A stretch of DNA of 64,000 nucleotides, from assembly GCA_948144175.1 (NCBI GenBank), contig CANXME010002518.1, positions 137,479 through 201,478 of the forward strand. Direction: 5' to 3'. Source of the DNA: Closterium sp. NIES-65. Lineage: Eukaryota; Streptophyta; Zygnematophyceae; Desmidiales; Closteriaceae. The position numbers and the translations under genes are program-made. The notes under the pieces were generated by a model. It was not told where the DNA came from. It made no database searches and saw only the letters and a program-made list of their open reading frames with translations. Positions 8,905-18,589 of this stretch are shown here, one piece after another (within the stretch, counting starts at the first letter, position 1; each line of letters begins with the position of its first letter).

Positions 8905-9235
8905 GATGGTCTCACACCCGCCACCCCAGTACCACTCCCCCAGCTCCCCCACACCCTCACACCCTCCCCCCAGCGGCAACTGCAGCAGCGGGAAAGAAAG
9001 GAGGAGGAGGGGAAGGGAAGTTGGTCTCAGACCCGCCACCCCAGTGCAACTCCCCCAGCTCCCCCACACCCTCACACCCTCCCCCCATCGGCAGCTGCAG
9101 CAGTGGGAAAGAAAGGAGGAGGAGGGGAAGGGAAGCATACCACCCGTCACCCCAACACCCGCCACCCCCATACCCTCCCCCCCACGGCTGCAGGGAAACG
9201 AAGGAGGAGGGGGTGGGCGGGGAGAAAGCCGCAGA
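8905..9235 (-). repeat. about 115-bp tandem modules inside TRIM-2
   Basis: About three copies of a C-rich module (CCGCCACCCCAGT..., then CCCACACCCTCACACC, then GCAGCAG...GGAAAGAAAGG) start near 8918, 9027 and 9143. TRIM-1 has about two equivalents at 4330-4500 on the other strand. Long open frames across these modules in several phases are compositional. Confidence 0.75.
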
Positions 9236-9433
9236 GCGGCTACTGATGGTTGGCGCGGGTAGGTCAGGGGCGGCTTCAGGGAGTGTAGGTGCGGGGTGAG
9301 GTAGTGGCGGCTGCACCAAGTGCAGGAGCGAGGTGGTGCAGGGGCGGCTGCATCAAGTGCAGGCGCTAGTAAGACACCGCCGAGTGCGCCAGGGGCGGGT
9401 ACGCGGCGGCTCAGGTAGGTAGGCAGGTAGTGC

Positions 9434-9597
9434 ACCGTCGCACGCCACGGGGCGCACGACGGGCAGGGCACCGTCGCGTGCCACGGGGCGCACGACGGGC
9501 AGGGCACCGTTGTGTGCCACGGAGCGCGCGACGGGCAGTTCAGGTAGGTAGGTAGTTTAGTTCCCCGTCGCACGCCACGGGGCGCACGACGGGCAGG
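9434..9597 (-). repeat. four hairpin-forming units inside TRIM-2
   Basis: CACCGTCGCACGCCACGGGG-type units recur at about 9434, 9472, 9510 and 9563, with the same inverted-repeat design as 4060-4214. Confidence 0.8.
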
Positions 9598-9731
9598 GTA
9601 GATGTCACTCGCCATCCGAGGGCGGGACATTAATGAAAATCGCCACGCGACCTAGGCGCGCGACCGGAAAAGAACAGCAGCGGAAGCATACGGCGGGCCC
9701 ACAGGCCAGAACGAAACTTGCTCTGATACCA

Positions 9732-9970
9732 TGTCGTGAAACTAGTACAATAGGTAGTTAGAGAATAGTTCGGCCTAGGCTTAGTAGCCTAGGCCAAGGA
9801 GGATCGAGTTGGTTGTGCCAAGGGTGTCGAGAGAATTGTGGGAAGAATGTTGTGTTCACTATAGATTTGCAATCACATATATGCAAGTGAACAAAGGTGC
9901 ACCACCTAACACAGTTTGTAATAACTACACTAACTACAGCTACAGGCAGTTACAGATATAAACTCTGACA
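9732..9970 (-). repeat. TRIM-2 5' LTR
   Basis: 239 bp, TG...CA, adjacent to the primer-site complement GCTCTGATACCA at 9720-9731. Confidence 0.9.
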
Positions 9971-9975
9971 AGACC

Positions 9976-11312
9976 TACGGTCGGGTTACTGGCAGATCAA
10001 GATGGCGGACAACTCGATCCACAAGACGGCATTCCGTACCAGATACGGCTCCTACGAATACTTGGTGATGCTGTTCGGACTCTGCAACGCACCAGCAACG
10101 TTTTAGGCGGAGATGAATCACATCTTACGACCCCTGCTGGACGAGTGCGTGGTGGTGTACCTGGACGACATTCTCATCTACTCCAAGAACATGAAGGAGC
10201 ACGTGGAGCATCTGCGGAAGGTGTTCGAGATCCTGCGGAAAAACAAGTTCTACGTGAAGCTGTCGAAGAGCGACTTTGCCCTGAAGAAGGTGCAATTTCT
10301 CGGGCACATGGTGAGTGCCGAGGGCATACACGTGGACCCACGGAAGATCGAAGCCGTCAAGAAGTGGAAAGTACCGGAGAACGTGAAGGAGTTGCAGCAG
10401 TTCCTAGGCTTCGCCAACTACTACAACAGGTTCGTGCCGCAGTACGCTAAGATAGCAGCGCCACTGACCGACCTACTGAAAAAGGATACGCCCTACAAAT
10501 GGGATACCCCTCATCAGCAAGCCATGGAGCAGCTACAGACAGCACTGACTACAGCGCCAGTACTCATCTTGCCGGATCCAGACAAGGACTACGTGGTGGA
10601 AGCAGACGCTAGTGACCAAGCAGTCGGAGCAGTACTGATGCAGGATCACGGACGCGGTTTGCAGCCCATCGCCTACCTCAGTAAAAAGCTACACGGAGGA
10701 GAACTGAACTACCCCATCCATGACAAGGAAGCCTTAGCGATAGTCATAGCCTTCAAGGTGTGTAGGTGTTACCTAGAGGGAGCCAAGACTACAGTCTATA
10801 CTGACCACTGCAGTCTCAAATACCTGAAGTCGCAGCCGACGCTCTTACGACGACAGGTGCGGTGGGTGGACTTCCTGGAAACTCATTTCCACTACGACAT
10901 CGTCTACAAGCCCGGGCTACACAACAAGGCAGACGCATTGAGCCGCCCCGGACATGTAGCAGGCATCCAGCTCGACGGGATGAACCCTCTGCTCAAGGGT
11001 CTATTCCAACATGGGTACTCCGTGGACGCAGAGATTGCTACAGCACAGACCAAGAAGCAGTTACAGTGGGAGAAAGACTTAGCTGTAAGGAAGGGTTCAA
11101 GAAGGATTCGGGTACCGAATTACGCCCCGCTACGGCAGATCCTATTGGAGGAGTTTCACGACGTACCTTACGCGGGACATTTCGGGAGCAACAAGACGTT
11201 AACAGGGATAGCAAAGTATTACTACTGGCCCGGGATGGCAGCAGACGTGCAGCAGTTCGTCACCTCATGCGACACGTGCCAGCGGATGAAGAGCAGTAAG
11301 CAGAAAAAGCAG
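9976..11312 (+). CDS. GY1 reverse transcriptase C-terminal part, RNase H and integrase zinc domain
   Basis: This continues the frame broken by TRIM-2 and starts in [11 protein letters not shown]. The YLDD catalytic box of the reverse transcriptase follows about 65 codons in ([10 protein letters not shown]). RNase H shows [13 protein letters not shown], then HDKEALAIV, then [10 protein letters not shown]. The integrase HHCC domain shows H...H then CDTCQRMK near 11270-11290. An in-frame TAG at 10104-10106 stands where chromoviruses usually have Gln (ATFQ). A one-base shift near 11312 moves the integrase core into another frame, so the copy is dead. Confidence 0.9.
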
Positions 11313-11840
11313 GGTTACTTCAGCCTCTACCTGTACCGGAGCAGCCATGGCAGGTTGTTAGCCTCGACTTTATCACAGGACTTCCTTCGACCTCACGGGG
11401 GCACGAATCCATCCTCGTAGTCATCGATAAGTTCTCCAAAATGGGTCACTTCATACCGACCAACGCCACAGCTACAGCTGAAGCAACTGCTCGCCTCTTC
11501 TTCGACCGCATCCTCACCATCGACGGCATCCCCGCTACACTCATCTCAGATAGAGACCCAAAATTTACGAGTAAGTTCTGGAAGGAGCTCATGGGACTAT
11601 TGGGGACAAAGCTTGCAATGTCTTCAGCATACTACCCCCAGACTGACGGACAGACAGAGCGACTCAATCAAGTGGTTGAACAGTTACTGCGCACAGCTTG
11701 CAAGGACGACGTCAGCCACTGGGACACACAGTTACCGACCCTAGAGTTCGCTTACAACAACGCATCACATGCGGCCACAGGGAAAACTCCTTTCTTCTTG
11801 TGTTACGGACGGGAACCACTCACACCACAGCAGCCAACTA
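11313..11840 (+). CDS. GY1 integrase catalytic core
   Basis: After the frameshift the frame encodes SLDFITGLP (first Asp), LISDRDPKFTSKFW (second Asp) and YYPQTDGQTERLNQ (Glu), the full D,D-E triad, then FAYNNASHAATGKTPF. It joins viral cDNA to chromosomal DNA. It is cut at 11840 by the gag-only copia and continues at 13722. Confidence 0.9.
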
Positions 11841-11845
11841 CACCG

Positions 11846-12664
11846 TGTTGGTGCAACCCTACGGTTTGCACTCGGCTTGTTGTCCGTGTGCGTGCATGTG
11901 TGTGTGTATGGAATGGTATGAGGGCATGGGATAATATATATTTCATGCTTATAATTGTGTGTGAATGTTGAGTCATGATGTCGAGTGTGCGTGTCGAGTC
12001 AATAGCGAGTTATCGCTAGACGCGTGTTACGCAGTCATTTGTGTCTCGCACGCGGTTTCTATTTTGTCGTGCGCGGTTTCTATTTTGTCCTGTGTCAAAC
12101 GTTCGGCGTGTTGCAGGTGTGTGTAGAAGACCCATCAAGAACTCAAGGATGAGTTTGTGATGAAGAGCGCGAGCCTTGGTGTCAAGCCTCAAGTGATTTC
12201 GAAGCTCGCCAAAAGGGTGCACCTCAAGATATTGAAGATAGTTACATTACTTTGTGTAGTGTAACATTTCACTTGGTGTAGGCCCTAGTGAAGGGTAGTT
12301 TCGAGACCCTTCGTGGTTGGGGACAGTGAGGCACTTTTCCACATCACTGTATCTCGGCTCTTGGGGTTTGTAGGAGCTGGGAGTCATTCCCAACTCGTAA
12401 CTCTTCCTAACTATTCCTATCTTGTGTTCTAAGACTATGTTGCTGCCATAGTGCTGTTCGTTTGATGTGTCGTCACTACTTGGTCAAATCGTGCGATCTA
12501 AATTGCCTAGTGTAGGCGATAATAAGACGCTCCAGATCCAAGTTGAATCAAGTCATTTGATGTTGTGACCGGAACGCTATGAATGTTTGAACCGCTGTGC
12601 AGAAATCCGACTGTGCACTCTATCTTTCGTCTTAGGCACATTGGAGCCTACTATGACTATAACA
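11846..12664 (+). repeat. 5' LTR of gag-only copia (819 bp)
   Basis: TGTTGGTGCAACC...GACTATAACA. It matches the reverse complement of 55634-56462 and 61264-62093. Confidence 0.92.
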
Positions 12665-12666
12665 AG

Positions 12667-12678
12667 TGGTATCAGAGC
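12667..12678 (+). promoter_or_regulatory. primer-binding site of gag-only copia
   Basis: Exact TGGTATCAGAGC, two bases after the LTR end. Confidence 0.9.
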
Positions 12679-12698
12679 CCCTTGGAGCAGTTTCGACA

Positions 12699-13203
12699 AT
12701 GGCTGGACCTGAGGAAAGGGGTGGCAGAGGTGCTGGTGGCCGAGGAGAAGCCCAAGCTCAAGGCCAACCCCGTGATTCAGCCATGGCGCGTGTGCAATCA
12801 ATTGTTGGCCCATCTAGGGATGAGCCTAGAGTGTTTGGCCTTGACAAGTTCAATGGTGACAACTTTGCTGAGTGGTCCTTCCGAATGGAGAACATATTTG
12901 ACCACTATGACCTGCTGGAGGTAATGGAAGGAACGGAGAAGCGTCCCGAGAACGACCCGGAGAAGAGCCCGTGGGTGCGGAAGAGCGCACAAGGCTACCT
13001 CCTACTTGGGCAAGCGTTGGGGAGCAGCCAAATCCGTCACATCAAGCCTTTCCAGCGTGAACCAGAGAAGGGACCAAAGGCATGGGCTGCTCTCAAGGGT
13101 GTACACGCTCCTGCAACAGCTGCGGTAGCTGTGGTGTTGGAACGGCAAATGGCGACACTAAGAATTGAAGAGGATGAAGCGGTTGAAGAAGGGGTGCAGA
13201 AAT
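12699..13203 (+). CDS. copia gag, N-terminal half (family 2)
   Basis: An open frame from Met 12699, the first ATG after the primer site. It encodes GLDKFNGDNFAEWSFRMENIFDHYDLLEVMEGTE, the start of a UBN2/gag-polypeptide-type copia gag, and then QREPEKGPKAWAALKG. The frame stays true through a stretch where the related element at 60873-60965 has two compensating indels, so this copy shows the likelier ancestral reading. The gene stops abruptly at VQKF, where it fuses to the truncated LTR. No zinc knuckle, protease or later domain is left. Confidence 0.85.
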
Positions 13204-13716
13204 TCTTGTTGTACATGTGCGTGCATGTGTGTGTGTGTATGGAATGGTATGAGGGCATGGGATAATATATATTTCATGCTTATAATTGTGTGTGAATGTT
13301 GAGTCATGATGTCGAGTGTGTGTGACGAGTCAATAGCGAGTTATCGCTAGACGCGTGTTACGCGGTCGTTTGTGTCTCGCACGCGGTTTCTATTTTGTCG
13401 TGCGCGGTTTCTATTTTGTCCTGTGTCGAACGTTCGGCGTGTCGCAGGTGTGTGTAGAAGACCCATCAAGAACTCAAGGATGAGTTTGTGATGAAGAGCC
13501 CGAGCCTTGGTGTCAAGCCTCAAGTGATTTCGAAGCTCGCCAAAAGGGTGCACCTCAAGATATTGAAGATAGTTACATTACTTTGTGTAGTGTAACATTT
13601 CACTTGGTGTAGGCCCTAGTGAAGGGTAGTTTCGAGACCCTTCGTGGTTGGGGACAGTGTGGCACTGTTCCACATCACTGTATCTCGGCACATTGGAGCC
13701 TACTGTGACTATAACA
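13204..13716 (+). repeat. 3' LTR of gag-only copia (truncated and internally deleted)
   Basis: It matches the first LTR from CTTGTTGT onward. It skips from CTGTATCTCGGC to ACATTGGAGCC and ends GACTATAACA. The junction with gag shares the bases TCTTG/CTTG, a microhomology. Confidence 0.85.
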
Positions 13717-13721
13717 CACCG

Positions 13722-14303
13722 GCACACGTCCAAGCCGCACATGACTTCGTCACCACCATGTAGCAGCTATGGGAGAAGATTCAGCGACGACTCACCACGA
13801 TGCAGACCTCCCAGAAGCAGTATGCCGATCGTCAGCGACATGATCACTCAGTAGCAGTCAGAGATCAGGTGCTTCTGGACACGCGCAACTTGAACCTGTC
13901 TCACCTCCCATCCAAACTCCGGCCTCGCTTCTGTGGTCCTTTTCTCGTTGAGGAACAGGTGACACCAGTTACATTCCGCTTGCGCTTACCAGATACATGG
14001 AAGCTTCACAATGCTTTCCATGTCCAGCTACTGAAGCCCTACAAGGACCCCAACCAACAGTTCGAGGGACAGCAGCTACCGCCACCACAACCTGTTCTCA
14101 TACAGGATGAACCCAAGTACGAAGTGGAGCGCGTTCTCACTCATCGGCGCCACGGCGGCAAGACCCTCGAGTTCCTGATACGCTGGAAGGGATACGACCC
14201 CACTGAGGACAATTGGGTTGCAGAAGCTGATATGCGCAATGCACGCCGTGCTCTCAAGGACTATCTTGTCAAGCAGGGTGTATCTCACGCCACCCAGCTT
14301 TGA
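13722..14303 (+). CDS. GY1 integrase C-terminal part with chromodomain
   Basis: The frame resumes after the target duplication with the integrase tail, including LRPRFCGPF and LPDTWKLHNAFHVQLLKP (the GPF/Y module region). A chromodomain follows (YEVERVL..., FLIRWKGY, ENW-type DNW). Chromodomains in this element class bind histone marks and bias integration toward heterochromatin. The aromatic positions Y, W and W are visible. A TAG at 13761-13763 interrupts the frame early. The gene ends at TGA just before the purine tract. Confidence 0.9.
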
Positions 14304-14313
14304 GGGGGGGACG
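14301..14313 (+). promoter_or_regulatory. GY1 polypurine tract
   Basis: TGAGGGGGGGACG lies directly before the 3' LTR, the plus-strand priming site of reverse transcription. Confidence 0.8.
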
Positions 14314-14691
14314 TGTGAGAGTACGACGGCTTATGCCAGCTATGCTTGCTTGCCTTTACTTTGTTATGCTATTTCTAGCATAGGATAATTATATGCATGC
14401 ATGAATTGCTTGATTTCCTAGGCTAGGTGCTTTCCTATATTTTATTATAGTAATAGCACTGAGCTAGGTTGCGTGCAATGAATTCTGGCTTTTCCGCGGC
14501 CACCGAATTGCCTTCTACCGAATTCGGTAAGGATCTGTTCGGGACGCTTCGCGACCCGCGGAATCTTCGCGTAACACCTGGTTACGGGGCCTTGTGTCGA
14601 GCCTATATATAGCCTCGTGTTGTACCCAGGTGATCATTCAATTCGATTCAATTCAAACTCTCATTTCTGAGCTCGATCATTGATCCTCACA
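14314..14691 (+). repeat. GY1 3' LTR (378 bp)
   Basis: TGTGAGAGTACG...GATCCTCACA, with TG...CA ends and a short inverted terminus. No second copy is in the window because the 5' LTR lies further left. CTGAC follows and should be the target duplication. Confidence 0.85.
14604..14612 (+). promoter_or_regulatory. TATA box candidate in the GY1 LTR
   Basis: TATATATAG lies about 80 bp before the LTR end, the usual place for the promoter that starts the retrotransposon transcript. Function is inferred from position only. Confidence 0.55.
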
Positions 14692-15220
14692 CTGACTAAG
14701 CGAAGGGAGTCAGGGAGGCGGGTGACTATTAGTAGAGGGTGATGTACATGGGGGCGGGGTTCTTGGCGCAGAACTCATTAGGAAGCGCAGCGCGGTAGCG
14801 AATGTCACTAGTGCAAAGGTGCGTAATGAGGTCAGCGACTGTGGGAAAGGCAGCAAGGTCAGGGAACAGGTACGGCAGCATGAGGCGGCTAAGCGGAGCA
14901 GTGGCAGGGGAGGAGTTGCGTGCAACTACAGCGTTGTACAAGGTCTTAGCACTCATGTACTGGCTAAAGTGCGCAAGCTCAGTGGTCGGTAAGTGGCGAC
15001 GCACAGCAAGGCGAGCAGCAGTATCGCGTGTGGCCCACTGTGAGCGAACAGTGCTGTCAGTAGTAGCAGTCGGGGCAGGAGAGACACCAGAGGTGAGATC
15101 GAACAGAGAGAGTCCGTCTGCCCTATCGCACTGTAGAAATAGCTTGAGGTCATCGACCCAGACCTCAAAGTCAACAGCACGGCCCTCAGCATCAAAGGTA
15201 AGGACACTGGGGGTAGCCAT
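14692..15220 (-). pseudogene. copia gag, N-terminal half, interrupted by GY1
   Basis: It starts at Met 15220 (MATPSVLTFDAEGRAVDFEVW), the first ATG after the leader. It continues through LFLQCDRADGLSLFDL and LPYLFPDLAAFPTVADLITHL to MYITLY. A one-base deletion at about 14727 creates TAA and TAG where the other copies read YYIVTRLP. It is homologous to 35391-36000 and 31627-32074. Confidence 0.85.
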
Positions 15221-15239
15221 AACTACAGTGGCCTAGCAG

Positions 15240-16030
15240 GGAGTAATCTCACCAGTCTGAGTAAGTAGGGCCGGGGCGCGCCGGTAGGAACAGTAGTGGC
15301 TCGACAGCAGGGCGGCTTGGCGGCTCGGCTGCTGGGCAGCTCGGCTGCGGGGCGGCTCGGCTGCTGGGCGGCTCGGCTGTTGGGCGGCTCGGCTGCTGGG
15401 CGGCTCGGCTGCTGGGCGGCTCGGCTGCGGGGTGGCTCGGCGCCGGGCGGCTCGGCTGCTGGGCGGCTCCGCGGCTCGGCTGTTGGGTGGCTCGGCTGCT
15501 CGGCGGCTCGGCGGCTCGGTCGCTGGGCAGCTTAGCGGTGACGGGGCCAGTAGAGGCGGCGATGGGGCCGCTGGGGGAGGCGACGGGGCCGCTAAGGGGG
15601 GCGAGGCGGTCGCGAAGGGCGGCAACGGGGCCTCCAGGGGAGGGCGACGGGGCCGCAAGTGGCGGCGACGCGGCCGCAAGTGGCGGCGACGGGGCCGTAG
15701 AGGGGCAGCAAGGGGCCTAGAGGGGCGGCGACGAGGCCGCGAAGGGGCCGTAAGGAGCCTAGAGGGGGCGGCGACGGGGCCGTAAGGGCGGCGCGAGGGG
15801 CCGACGGACGGCGCGAGGGGCCGTAAGGGGCCGTAAGGGCGGCGCGAGGGGCCGTAAAGGGCAGCGCGAGGGGCCGTAAAGAGCGGCGCGAGGGGCCGTA
15901 AGGGTGGCGTGAGGGGCCGTGAGAGGGGCCGCTAAGGGCGCGACGGTAGAGAGGGCACACAGGGCGCGACTCGGGCAGGAGCGAAGCGCGCTCCGGGCAG
16001 GAAAAAAAATCGTGGTGGGCCCTAGGAAGC
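15240..16030 (-). repeat. tandem-repeat leader of copia copy 3
   Basis: There are two blocks. At 15296-15540 there are 15-16-bp units of the form GGCGGCTCGGCTGCTG. At 15540-15950 there are GACGGGGCCGCAAGTGGCG-like units of 18-24 bp. The sense strand shows no ATG between the primer site and gag. Long open frames here are a product of composition. Confidence 0.85.
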
Positions 16031-16046
16031 GTTCCCACTAGGGAAC
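16031..16046 (-). ncRNA. hairpin next to the primer site, copia copy 3
   Basis: GTTCCC-ACTA-GGGAAC forms a perfect 6-bp stem with a 4-base loop. The same hairpin is at 33051-33066 and 34394-34409, always a few bases from the primer site. A packaging or dimerisation role is only a guess. Confidence 0.6.
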
Positions 16047-16047
16047 C

Positions 16048-16059
16048 TGCTCGATACCA
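16048..16059 (-). promoter_or_regulatory. primer-binding site of copia copy 3
   Basis: The minus strand reads TGGTATCGAGCA, the initiator-Met site with a small change. Confidence 0.8.
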
Positions 16060-16187
16060 TGATAAGAAACGAGGAATGAGAATGACTAAGTGAAAGTTGG
16101 GTACAAGTACAAACCCTAGAAAAGTGTTGTACCCCATATGTGCTACCCCACTATAGCCTACATAGGCTAAGTCATATAAGCCTGACA
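16060..16187 (-). repeat. 5' LTR of copia copy 3 (128 bp)
   Basis: The minus strand runs TGTCAGGCTTATATG...TTTCTTATCA. It shares the family core around CTATAGTGGGGTAGC. Confidence 0.88.
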
Positions 16188-17597
16188 CACACATCACACC
16201 TCGCCCGTTACTGTTACCACTCTAGTTCGTTATATAACATTCGCTCATTCCTTCGCTCAATGAACTGTTTTGCTTCAATAGTGCAATCTTCATTTGCACA
16301 CTCAATTGCACTCATAACATTGTTACACAGCGGACAGTAAAGCAGATTGTGGAAAGGGTAACAAGCAACATTAAAGAGAGTGCAACTTTATTCAAAGTAG
16401 TTGAATGAAACAACGTATATGATCGAATGTTCTGCACATCAGTTTTGCGCATTTTGTTATAGAACTTTGTAAGGAAGTTTTCCGGGTTTCTACCATGAAC
16501 CCGCATAACGCTAACAACACCGGACCGTTCTTCGCCCGTTCCTAATTAACGGTGTTCGCCACTTCGCCATCACTTTACCAAACCACGCATTGCTGTACTT
16601 GGCCGAGTCGGCCTACCCGTCGGGACTAGCGCAAACATAGTTGCTAGCATTGCACTAGTTAGCTCGCAATGCGTGCGCACACGTTTTCACTAGAAGTGTT
16701 CGCTCATGCCTTTGCGCACATTGTTCGTTTCTTGCCCCTTCAAAGCAATCCTCGCTCGCTTAATCAATTGCACACGCAAAACTTTGCGATCAAAGCCCCT
16801 TTCCTTTCACACCGCACATTGTTTCTGCTACCAGCACCCTCAAAGTTTTGTTTTTTCATTCGAAGGAGCAAACGCACATCAATACACTAGGAGCCATTGT
16901 CCTCATATTCTCACGTAAGCACGTACAGCCACGACCGCATCTAGTAGCTAGGTGTCAGAATTCTAAGGCTTTCGCCCAAGAAGTGCTGATAGAGGGTGTA
17001 GAGAAGGGCGAGGTGTGGAAAACCTGTACATTTGTACAGAATCGGAGCATTTGACAGCGGGGAACAGCAGAGGCACTGGCCAAACAGGGCGGGTAACTCG
17101 GCAGTGGGGGTAGCACTGAGGGGATCAATGAACTTGGGCGGTGGGCTGAGCTGGGAGGGTGGAGCGGCAGTTGGGTGGCAGCGAGATAGCGTGTATGTGT
17201 GTGTTTGTGAATGTCGTAGTGTGGTATGCATGTGTGTGTTTCGTTTCTTTTGCAGACACCGAGTCCAGGAGGGAGCTGGAAGGCAATATCGCCAGCTAGA
17301 GGCAGGGAAAGCAGTGGAGTGGATGGTTAGCTAGGTAAACGTAACAACTACCAATTGTTAGAGTTGCCTAGCTAGGGTTTGAGGTGGGAGGCATATGGTT
17401 GTGTCTTGGGACTGCCACTGCGTGTTTGTTTTCGTGAATTACTGTAATGTCTTTTGGAGATAAGCAGTTTGCAACGAAGCCATATCCGCAGTCAACATGA
17501 GTTAGGAAGGGTCTGATCTTACAAACAAGCCGTCTAGTCGATGCGATTGTGGTCAGAAGAGTAGCGGGAAGGAGTAGAACCGACGCACGCGAGAAGT
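16188..17597 (+). other. no gene recognised; probable GY2 5' LTR and leader region
   Basis: AT-richer sequence between copia copy 3 and the GY2 gag start. Open frames are short and match nothing I know. The stretch at about 17190-17260 is GT-rich with a pyrimidine tract and CAG. The position suggests the GY2 LTR and untranslated leader, but I find no matching repeat after 46268 and no convincing primer site. Confidence 0.4.
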
Positions 17598-18268
17598 GTG
17601 ACGATGGTGGAGGGAGCCGAGGCTCGGCATGGCACGAATCAGCCGCCGGAGCAAGGGGACACGGAAGGGTGGAATGGGCCGAGCGATGGATCGACCGGTC
17701 CGCAGGGCGGCGCTCGTACGGAGGTAACGGGTGGCGGGGAAAGCGCGCCTTGTGGATCGGAGGAGCAGCAGCGGGCTCATCCTCCCCCACTCTCACAGCA
17801 AGGGGGGCCAAGCGGCTATCAGCAGATTGCCTCCTAGCAGGGCACAGAAGACGAGACGGTGGTGCAGCGTTGGAGATACACACAGCTGCCTAAGATCGAG
17901 GTGCCGGATATGTTTTCGGGAGACATGAGACGCGGACCAAGCTTGAAGAACTACATTATGCAACTCGAGAATTTGAAGGCGCGTTGGGTGAAGGATCGGC
18001 TTGATCCTGAGGAGTTCTTCAGAGGATTGGCAAATATGCTGGCGGGGGAGTCAGAGACGTAATATCGGATCTCCTGGAAGGAGTTGCTAGAGTGGGCGGG
18101 ACGTGCACCAGGCAAGCGAGATCCAACGGCACGGTTCTTAGGGATGCTGCGAGAGCAGTTTCCCCTACAGACGACTGAGCGGGTCGAGGAGTTCCGGGGG
18201 TTCAAGCGAAGAGAACGAGAATCCCTGTTGGCATACTATGGCAGGTTGGTGGAGCTGAGAAAGGATAT
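17598..18268 (+). pseudogene. GY2 gag, N-terminal part
   Basis: It begins near Met 17598 or 17604. A low-complexity Pro/Gln/Gly segment precedes LPKIEVPDMFSGD, and the retrotransposon gag core follows (LREQFPL..., EEFRGFKRRERESL, YYGRLVELRKD). It stays in one frame through TAG 17835-17837 and TAA 18060-18062, both at plausible Gln positions. It is cut at 18268 by copia copy 4 and resumes in frame at 33209 (MNFQDQGQLIGKFIHGL). Confidence 0.8.
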
Positions 18269-18392
18269 TGTGAAGAATGAGGAATGAATGAACTAGCACA
18301 AAGTTGGGTACAAGTAGGAAACCCTAGGAAACTGTACCCCATAGTGTCTACCCCACTATAGCCTATACAAGCTATATAATATGAGTTTGACA
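18269..18392 (-). repeat. 3' LTR of copia copy 4
   Basis: The plus strand reads TGTGAAGAATG...AGTTTGACA. The adjacent CACCCCCATAGG is the complement of the purine tract. Confidence 0.92.
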
Positions 18393-18589
18393 CACCCCCA
18401 TAGGCAAAGTGGGGGAGAACAAGAGGTCACAAGACCAGTCAAGCAAAGCAAAGCAAGCTCAGGGTGGATCACAACGTCACCACACAATCCGAGCGCAAGA
18501 GCAAGGCCAAAAGGCTAGTTCACATGAAAGATCATATATAAAGGTAGACAAGCAAGTGCAGGTATAGAAAGATCACAGTACAAGCAAGG
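18393..18589 (-). other. 3' untranslated region of copia copy 4
   Basis: It holds the polypurine tract complement (18393-18404) and non-coding sequence with AAGCAAAGC repeats, conserved with 41331-41537 of copy 5. Confidence 0.7.

Larger units (their letters stand above)
8451..9970 (-). mobile_element. TRIM-2: complete short non-autonomous LTR element (1520 bp)
   Basis: Two 239-bp LTRs (8451-8689, 9732-9970) differ at only two positions I could find. The minus strand has a perfect TGGTATCAGAGC primer site (complement 9720-9731) and a purine tract ATGGGGGAG beside the other LTR. The TSD is GGACC/AGACC, four of five matching. The interior holds four hairpin units and about three tandem modules of about 115 bp, with no retroviral domain. 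It is the same family as TRIM-1. The near-identical LTRs imply a recent insertion. Confidence 0.92.
11846..13716 (+). mobile_element. gag-only copia deletion derivative, long-LTR family 2
   Basis: LTR 11846-12664 and a shortened LTR 13204-13716 flank only the first half of a gag gene. A perfect TSD CACCG (11841-11845, 13717-13721) shows it moved as a unit into GY1. It is a relative of the nearly full element at 55634-62093. The right LTR lacks its first 28 or so bases and an internal stretch of about 300 bp. Confidence 0.92.
5051..14691 (+). mobile_element. GY1: Ty3/gypsy chromovirus, interrupted by nested elements
   Basis: When the inserts at 6542-8107, 8451-9970 and 11846-13716 are left out, gag, protease, reverse transcriptase, RNase H, integrase and a chromodomain follow in the gypsy order on the plus strand. 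A purine tract and a 378-bp 3' LTR close the element. Its 5' LTR and gag N-terminus lie left of the window, beyond TRIM-1 and copia copy 1. It is inserted in the gag gene of the minus-strand copia at 14692-16187. It carries at least three in-frame TAG codons (6042, 10104, 13761) and one frameshift near 11312. Confidence 0.9.
14692..16187 (-). mobile_element. copia, small-LTR family, copy 3 (5' part; rest beyond GY1)
   Basis: The minus-strand LTR (16060-16187), primer site, leader and gag N-terminal half are present. The gag coding sequence ends at the GY1 LTR, in a region matching LRLVRD of other copies. GY1 therefore inserted in this gag, and the 3' remainder must lie left of the window. Confidence 0.88.

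Noticed and set aside
15296-15785. Ala/Gly/Arg-rich open frames on the plus strand
   Set aside because: Antisense of the tandem-repeat leader of copia copy 3.
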